Of a stretch of 43,719 nucleotides of DNA, positions 38,131 through 43,719 are shown one piece after another. The notes beneath the pieces are model-generated. The model made no database searches. It saw only the letters and a list, made by a program, of their open reading frames with translations, and had not been told where the DNA came from. Within the stretch, counting starts at the first letter, position 1; every line of letters begins with the position of its first letter. The DNA comes from Fidelibacterota bacterium (GTDB lineage: Bacteria; Fidelibacterota; Marinisomatia; SCGC-AAA003-L08; D37C17): NCBI GenBank assembly GCA_002719095.1, contig PBGO01000020.1, forward strand, positions 31,266 through 74,984, in the 5' to 3' direction. Made by a program: the position numbers and the translations under genes.

Positions 38131-40015
38131 TAATAATACTTTTAACAATAAAAATAATATGCTTTTGTGGTTTCTTCTCGTTATAGTTGGAATTGCAGGC
38201 TTGAGAATGCTTGTTGAGCAATCCTCTTCACAACATTATGTTTATAATGAATTTACCAAAAATGTTCTTCAAAGACAGCAGGTTCGCGATTTAAAGTGTT
38301 TGGGGGATAAGGGAAGCTTTTTAGATTGCACCGGAATTACTACAGATGGTAGATTCTTTACGACAACATTACCTAAAGAGCTTGACTCTAACCAAGAAAG
38401 ACTAATTAAGGGCAAACTTGAGTACGATTATCCTGGTGTGAGTTTTTTAGGAGTTGTGCTGCAGTTTGCACCTTGGTTGTTAATAATTGGCTTTTGGATA
38501 TTCCTTATGAAAAGAATGCAAGGTGGAGCAGGAGGTCAGAGTGGTATATTCAATTTTGCTAAAAGTAAAGCTAGAATTATTTCATCAGAAAATCCCCTCA
38601 CGACCTTCAAAAGTGTCGCTGGCTGCGATGAAGCAAAGCTAGAGCTTCAAGAAATTGTTGGTTTTCTGAAAAATCCTAAAAAGTATCATACTATTGGAGC
38701 AAAAATACCAAAAGGGGCTTTATTGTTAGGATCTCCTGGTACAGGCAAAACACTTCTTGCTAAGGCTGTATCAGGCGAAGCAGGAGTGCCTTTCTTCTCT
38801 ATTAGTGGTGCTGAATTTGTTGAAATGTTTGTTGGTATTGGTGCTAGCAGAGTAAGAGATTTGTTCAATCAAGCTAAGAAAAGCTCTCCAAGTATTATTT
38901 TTATTGATGAAATAGATGCCGTCGGTAGACATCGTGGTGCTGGTTTAGGTGGTGGTCACGACGAACGAGAGCAAACATTGAATCAAATTCTTGTTGAAAT
39001 GGATGGATTTGGAACCGATGATAATGTTATCTTAATAGCTGCTACAAACCGACCTGACGTACTTGATAAGGCACTCTTAAGACCGGGAAGATTTGATAGG
39101 CAAATTATGGTTGATGTTCCAGATTGTAAAGGTAGAGAAGCAATCCTTAAAATTCATAGTTCTAAAATTCCTTTAGACAAATCAGTAAACTTAAATATCT
39201 TAGCTAAATCTTCTCCTGGTTTAGTGGGAGCAGACTTAGAAAATCTTGTAAACGAAGCAGCTCTCCATGCAGCAAGAAAAAATAAGAAGAAAGTTTCGAT
39301 GTCCGACTTTGAGGAAGCTAAAGATAAAATAATGATGGGTGTTGAGCGAAAAAGCATGATTATGCCTGAAAAAGAAAGAGAAATAACTGCTTATCATGAA
39401 GCAGGACATGCTTTGGTTGCGTATTTTACTCCTGGTGCAGATCCTGTTCATAAAGTTACAATAATTCCTAGAGGAAGAGCGCTTGGCCTAACGGCACAAA
39501 TTCCTTCTGAAGACAAACATAATTATTCAAAAAACTATCTATTGGGTAGGTTGGATATTTTAATGGGAGGTAGATGTGCTGAAAAATTGATATTCAACGA
39601 TACTACTACTGGTGCCGGCAATGATATTTCAGTTGCAACAGATATCGCTAAAAACATGGTTACACAATGGGGAATGAGTGATAAAATTGGTCCATTACAT
39701 TTTAAAACTGGCTCTGATGAAGTATTTCTCGGCCGTGAAATATCTAATGGTCGGGACTTCAGTGATAAGTTATCAGCATCAATTGACAAAGAAGTTTCTG
39801 ACATTGTTAAGACAGCAGAAAATAATGCCGATAATATCCTAGCAAACAATATCAAATCTCTCCACGATGTCGCAAAGTCTCTTCTTGATCGAGAAACCAT
39901 AACTGGTGAAGAGATGTTAGAAATTATAACAAATGGCTCAGTTGAAGAGAAAAATTATTCTAAACCGAAAACTAAAGCCCCAAGAAGGTCGTCAGAAACA
40001 AAAGATAAAAAATAG
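38120..40015 (+). CDS. ftsH: ATP-dependent zinc metalloprotease FtsH
   Basis: Two N-terminal TMs; [61 protein letters not shown] protease motif. Confidence 0.97.
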   Translation: MKNNNNTFNNKNNMLLWFLLVIVGIAGLRMLVEQSSSQHYVYNEFTKNVLQRQQVRDLKCLGDKGSFLDCTGITTDGRFFTTTLPKELDSNQERLIKGKLEYDYPGVSFLGVVLQFAPWLLIIGFWIFLMKRMQGGAGGQSGIFNFAKSKARIISSENPLTTFKSVAGCDEAKLELQEIVGFLKNPKKYHTIGAKIPKGALLLGSPGTGKTLLAKAVSGEAGVPFFSISGAEFVEMFVGIGASRVRDLFNQAKKSSPSIIFIDEIDAVGRHRGAGLGGGHDEREQTLNQILVEMDGFGTDDNVILIAATNRPDVLDKALLRPGRFDRQIMVDVPDCKGREAILKIHSSKIPLDKSVNLNILAKSSPGLVGADLENLVNEAALHAARKNKKKVSMSDFEEAKDKIMMGVERKSMIMPEKEREITAYHEAGHALVAYFTPGADPVHKVTIIPRGRALGLTAQIPSEDKHNYSKNYLLGRLDILMGGRCAEKLIFNDTTTGAGNDISVATDIAKNMVTQWGMSDKIGPLHFKTGSDEVFLGREISNGRDFSDKLSASIDKEVSDIVKTAENNADNILANNIKSLHDVAKSLLDRETITGEEMLEIITNGSVEEKNYSKPKTKAPRRSSETKDKK

Positions 40016-40020
40016 TACTT

Positions 40021-40818
40021 ATGGTCAATAAAAAGATTATGGGTATATTGAATCTTACTCCAGATTCTTTCTATGATGGTTTTCGCGATGAAACAATTAC
40101 TTCTTCTATTTTGAAGAAGAAGTTATGCAGTTTATCTTCTTGTGATATTATTGATGTTGGATGCGAATCTTCCCGACCAGGATCCGTCCCAGTTAGTTTA
40201 AAAGTTGAGAAGTCAAGATTATCTAAAATTATTCCAATGATAAAAAAAAATGATAAAATCACATTTTCTATTGATACATATAAGTACAAAATAGCAGATT
40301 ATGCTCTTAAAAATGGATTTAAAATTATAAATGATATTTATGCCGGACGTTTTGATAATAACAAAATGTTTGATGTTGCAGCCGATCATAGCTGTCCAAT
40401 CGTTTTAATGCACATGGTAGGAAATCCAAAAGATATGCAAAAGAAAATAGCCTATAAATCATTAATTGATGAAATAATGTTCTTTTTTGAAGAAAGAATT
40501 TTGACTGCAAAAAAACATGGAATTAGTGATGATAAAATCATTCTAGATCCAGGAATCGGCTTTGGAAAAAAAATCGAAGACAATTTTAAAATTTTATCTA
40601 ATATCGGAAAAATTAAATCGCTCGGTTATAAAGTTCTGATTGGCTTATCAAGAAAAAAATTTCTATCGTATGAAAATGATAGTCCTAAACAAAGATTATC
40701 CTCAACAATTAGTATGAATCAAATTGCTCTTCAGAATGGTGCAGATATCATTAGAGTTCACGACCCCCTGGACAATTTAAAAATGATAAATGTTTTAAAA
40801 CAGTATAGTAATTGTTAA
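40021..40818 (+). CDS. folP: Dihydropteroate synthase
   Basis: MGILNLTPDSFYDG, IIDVGCESSRPGS, IVLMHMVGNPKDMQ, ILDPGIGFGKKIEDN. Confidence 0.93.
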   Translation: MVNKKIMGILNLTPDSFYDGFRDETITSSILKKKLCSLSSCDIIDVGCESSRPGSVPVSLKVEKSRLSKIIPMIKKNDKITFSIDTYKYKIADYALKNGFKIINDIYAGRFDNNKMFDVAADHSCPIVLMHMVGNPKDMQKKIAYKSLIDEIMFFFEERILTAKKHGISDDKIILDPGIGFGKKIEDNFKILSNIGKIKSLGYKVLIGLSRKKFLSYENDSPKQRLSSTISMNQIALQNGADIIRVHDPLDNLKMINVLKQYSNC

Positions 40819-40843
40819 ACTTTCCTTTTATAAATTACGCCAA

Positions 40844-41938
40844 ATGGATATAAACGAATTCAAAGACAAGTCTAATAACGTAATTAATAGGTATCTTGAA
40901 TTAAAAAAATACGTAGCTTTAGATGGATTGAAATCTGATATTTCGAAATTAGAAAAAGATAGTCTTTCGGAAAAATTCTGGAATAATCCACAAATTGCTA
41001 AAAAAACTTTAAGAAATATTAGTTTATTAAAAAATAAAGTTGATTTAATTACAAAAATAAATTCGAAATATGAAGATTTACTCATATGTGTTGAAATTAT
41101 TACCTCAGAAGAAATTGAAAATGATTACATTGATATATTGACTACGTTTATATCAATGGTTGATGATTTTGAAATAAAAAATACATTAAATAGTAAAGAT
41201 GATTCAAAAGATGCTATAATTACTATTCATCCTGGAGCTGGAGGGACAGAATCACAAGATTGGGCAGAAATGTTATATAGAATGTATCAAAGATGGATTG
41301 ATCGAAAACATTTTAAGTCCCAAGTAATTGACTATCAACCTGGCGAAGAAGCTGGTATCAAAGATGTTAGTATTGAAGTTAGAGGAGAATTTGCCTATGG
41401 ATATTTAAAAGCTGAACATGGAGTCCATAGATTAGTTCGTATTTCTCCCTTTGATAGTAATGGTAAACGCCATACGTCATTTGCATCAATTTTTGTTTGT
41501 CCAATTATAGAAGAAGATGTAGAAGTAAATCTTAACGAAAAAGATATTAGAATTGATACTTATCGTGCTAGTGGTGCTGGAGGACAGCATGTTAACAAAA
41601 CAGATTCTGCCGTAAGGATTACACACATTCCTACAAACATAACTGTACAGTGTCAAAATCAACGTAGTCAGTTAAAAAATAAGAATACAGCTCTAAAAGT
41701 ATTAAAGTCGAAAATTTATAAGAAAACTCTTGATGAAAAGAACGAAGATTTAAAATCTTTAACAGAGACAAAAAAAGATATTTCTTGGGGAAGTCAAATT
41801 AGATCTTATGTATTTCACCCTTATAATTTAATAAAAGATCATAGAACCGAAATTCAGACATCTAATATTAATTCAGTTTTAGATGGCAATATTGATTTTT
41901 TTATTAGAAAATACTTGATAAAAAAAATGGAGAACTAA
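40844..41938 (+). CDS. prfB: Peptide chain release factor 2 (no programmed frameshift needed)
   Basis: SGAGGQHVNKTDSAVRITHIPT (GGQ motif); FWNNPQIAKK N-terminal segment; HPYNLIKDHRT. A single uninterrupted ORF. Confidence 0.94.
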   Translation: MDINEFKDKSNNVINRYLELKKYVALDGLKSDISKLEKDSLSEKFWNNPQIAKKTLRNISLLKNKVDLITKINSKYEDLLICVEIITSEEIENDYIDILTTFISMVDDFEIKNTLNSKDDSKDAIITIHPGAGGTESQDWAEMLYRMYQRWIDRKHFKSQVIDYQPGEEAGIKDVSIEVRGEFAYGYLKAEHGVHRLVRISPFDSNGKRHTSFASIFVCPIIEEDVEVNLNEKDIRIDTYRASGAGGQHVNKTDSAVRITHIPTNITVQCQNQRSQLKNKNTALKVLKSKIYKKTLDEKNEDLKSLTETKKDISWGSQIRSYVFHPYNLIKDHRTEIQTSNINSVLDGNIDFFIRKYLIKKMEN

Positions 41939-43441
41939 ATGAAAGATAATAGAAGTTTATCAGAAATTATTAAACATAGACTCGAAAAATTAGAAAAAAT
42001 AAATTCTTCTTCAATTAAATCCTTTAAATATAGTTTTAAAAATACAACAAATTCAGCTCAAATATTTAATAATAAGGATTCTTTTTCTAATGTAAATCTT
42101 TCAATATCTGGTAGGATTGTATCGCTCAGAAAAATGGGAAAAGCCTGTTTTGCTCATGTCCAAGATAATTCTGCAAAAATACAGGTATATATTAAGACTG
42201 ACCATTTACCTGAAAACGTTTATGATCACATAGTTAGGAACCTTGACATTGGAGATATTGTAGGCGTAGAAGGAAGAATATTCTACACAAAAACAAATGA
42301 ACTGACAATCGATGCTTGCGATCTAGACTTACTCGCTAAGAATATCAGACCACTTCCTAACATAAAGGAAAAAGATGGACAAACTTATTTTGCCTTTCAA
42401 AATAAAGAGTTACGTTATAGAAACAGACATTTAGATTTGATTACTAATCCAAGTGTAAAAAATATTTTTTTACAGAGAGCTAAAATTATTAAAAATGTAA
42501 GAAACTTTCTTGATGATTTAAATTATATAGAAGTAGAGACACCAGCTCTTCAACCAATTTATGGAGGTGCAAATGCTAAGCCTTTTACAACTTTTCATAA
42601 TACATTAAGCCAAAAACTTTATCTAAGAATTGCCAGTGAATTGTATCTCAAGAGACTTATTGTAGGCGGAATGAATAAAGTTTATGAAATTAGTAAAAAC
42701 TTCAGAAATGAAGGAATGGATAAAAGCCATAATCCTGAATTTACAATGCTTGAATTTTATGAATCTTACAGTGATGTAAATGATATGATGAAAATAACTG
42801 AACAACTCTTTAATGTTATTAAATCTAGTATGAAAAAAAATATCTTTAAATTCAATAATCATGAAATAGATTTCTCAAAAGCGTTTAAAGTAAGTTCAAT
42901 GAAAGACTTATTTATTGATAAAATAGGAGAAAATATTATTGAAGTTTCTGATGATCGTCTGGATCAAATTTCTAGTAGATTTGATATTGATATTAGTAAT
43001 TATAAAAATAGAGGCAAGATAATAGAAAAAATATTTTCTCAACTAATTGAACCTCATCTAATTCAACCAACTTTTGTAATTGATTATCCAATTGAAATAT
43101 CTCCACTAGCTAGAAAAAATAGAAAATATAATAACGGTAAATATGTTGAACGATTCGAGTTATTTATTGGAGGAATAGAGATTGCTAATGCATTTTCTGA
43201 GTTAAATGATCCATTTGAGCAAAGAAAGCGTTTATCAGAACAGCAAAATTTGGTAAAAAAAGGAGATGACGAAGCTCAGGTTATGGATGAAGATTTTATA
43301 AAAGTCCTAGAAACTGGCATGCCTCCAACAGGGGGTGTTGGTATTGGTGTTGATAGACTGGTAATGATTTTTACTGAGCAAGACTCTATAAAGGATGTAA
43401 TACTGTTTCCTTCAATGAGGCCAGAGCAAGATATTGATTAA
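41939..43441 (+). CDS. lysS: Class II lysyl-tRNA synthetase
   Basis: RYRNRHLDLI, FLDDLNYIEVETPALQPIYGGANAKPF, RIASELYLKRLIVGG, FRNEGMDKSHNPEFTMLE, MPPTGGVGIGVDRLVM. Confidence 0.96.
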   Translation: MKDNRSLSEIIKHRLEKLEKINSSSIKSFKYSFKNTTNSAQIFNNKDSFSNVNLSISGRIVSLRKMGKACFAHVQDNSAKIQVYIKTDHLPENVYDHIVRNLDIGDIVGVEGRIFYTKTNELTIDACDLDLLAKNIRPLPNIKEKDGQTYFAFQNKELRYRNRHLDLITNPSVKNIFLQRAKIIKNVRNFLDDLNYIEVETPALQPIYGGANAKPFTTFHNTLSQKLYLRIASELYLKRLIVGGMNKVYEISKNFRNEGMDKSHNPEFTMLEFYESYSDVNDMMKITEQLFNVIKSSMKKNIFKFNNHEIDFSKAFKVSSMKDLFIDKIGENIIEVSDDRLDQISSRFDIDISNYKNRGKIIEKIFSQLIEPHLIQPTFVIDYPIEISPLARKNRKYNNGKYVERFELFIGGIEIANAFSELNDPFEQRKRLSEQQNLVKKGDDEAQVMDEDFIKVLETGMPPTGGVGIGVDRLVMIFTEQDSIKDVILFPSMRPEQDID

Positions 43442-43719
43442 ATTATTAGCAAAGCTTGCTTTTAGATTTATTTTTCATAAACACGAAGGCTTACTAAAGT
43501 TTGTATCAACATCTTTTAAATTATCAATTGTAATCTTAAGCTTAAGTATATTTTCGATTATAGTACTTAATTCCTTCTACTTAGGATACAAGTCTGAAGT
43601 TAAGTTGAAGTTGAAAAAATATCATTCAGATTTAGAAATTAAAACAATGAGCAAATCTACATTTGAAAAAATAATTAATCATGTAGAGACAAATTATTCA
43701 GAAAATTTTCAATTTGCGG
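43434..43719 (+). CDS. LolC/LolE-like ABC transporter permease, N-terminal fragment (truncated by window edge)
   Basis: Open frame from TTG (43434) overlapping the lysS end: IKLLAKLAFRFIFHKHEGLLKFVSTSFKLSIVILSLSIFSIIVLNSFYLGYKSEVKLKLKKYHSDLEI. One TM followed by a periplasmic segment. Confidence 0.55.
   Translation, partial: MIKLLAKLAFRFIFHKHEGLLKFVSTSFKLSIVILSLSIFSIIVLNSFYLGYKSEVKLKLKKYHSDLEIKTMSKSTFEKIINHVETNYSENFQFA

Noticed and set aside
39535-39900. 121-aa minus-strand ORF inside ftsH
   Set aside because: Antisense shadow of the conserved protease domain; no independent evidence.
40844-40930. Programmed frameshift in prfB
   Set aside because: No in-frame stop at the expected position; the ORF is continuous. 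Reported as absence instead.
1-43719. CRISPR arrays, IS elements, phage or toxin-antitoxin/defence systems
   Set aside because: No regularly spaced repeats, transposase/integrase motifs or defence-family proteins were seen; content is mainly core metabolism.

Overview
The window is an AT-rich, gene-dense bacterial chromosomal segment of mostly core and housekeeping genes, nearly all on the + strand. I found no convincing mobile element, phage or CRISPR array. Order: 3' end of acnB; tRNA-Asp(GTC) plus a small DUF3098-like membrane ORF (-); mltG; uvrD/pcrA-type helicase; Fur-family regulator; divergent YhaM-like OB-fold protein; unknown outer-membrane-like protein; trxA; trxB; class-I glutamine amidotransferase; divergent ABC-type ATPase; TetR regulator with a perfect 20-bp palindrome at its start; fadE/fadA/fadN-like beta-oxidation operon; proline dehydrogenase (-); ferredoxin/flavodoxin-reductase-like protein; acyl-CoA thioesterase; nqrABCDEF-apbE; an unlisted small nqrM (-); nhaD; nrnA-like DHH phosphoesterase; dcd; ispH; pdxS; pdxT; dxs; methylmalonyl-CoA mutase catalytic subunit; GCS2 carboxylate-amine ligase; a bacterial homologue of archaeal (type II) GAPDH; tilS; hpt; ftsH; folP; prfB; lysS; and the start of a LolC/E-like permease. 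The best candidates for something undescribed are (1) the GCS2 ligase plus type-II-GAPDH-like dehydrogenase pair at 33991-36212, (2) the small membrane ORF whose stop codon lies inside tRNA-Asp, (3) the orphan ABC ATPase next to a glutamine amidotransferase, and (4) the YhaM-like protein that seems to have lost its HD catalytic motif. The taxon is probably a marine, sodium-bioenergetic lineage (Marinimicrobia/Bacteroidota-like), but that is a low-confidence inference. All family calls come from reading motifs; no searches were run.
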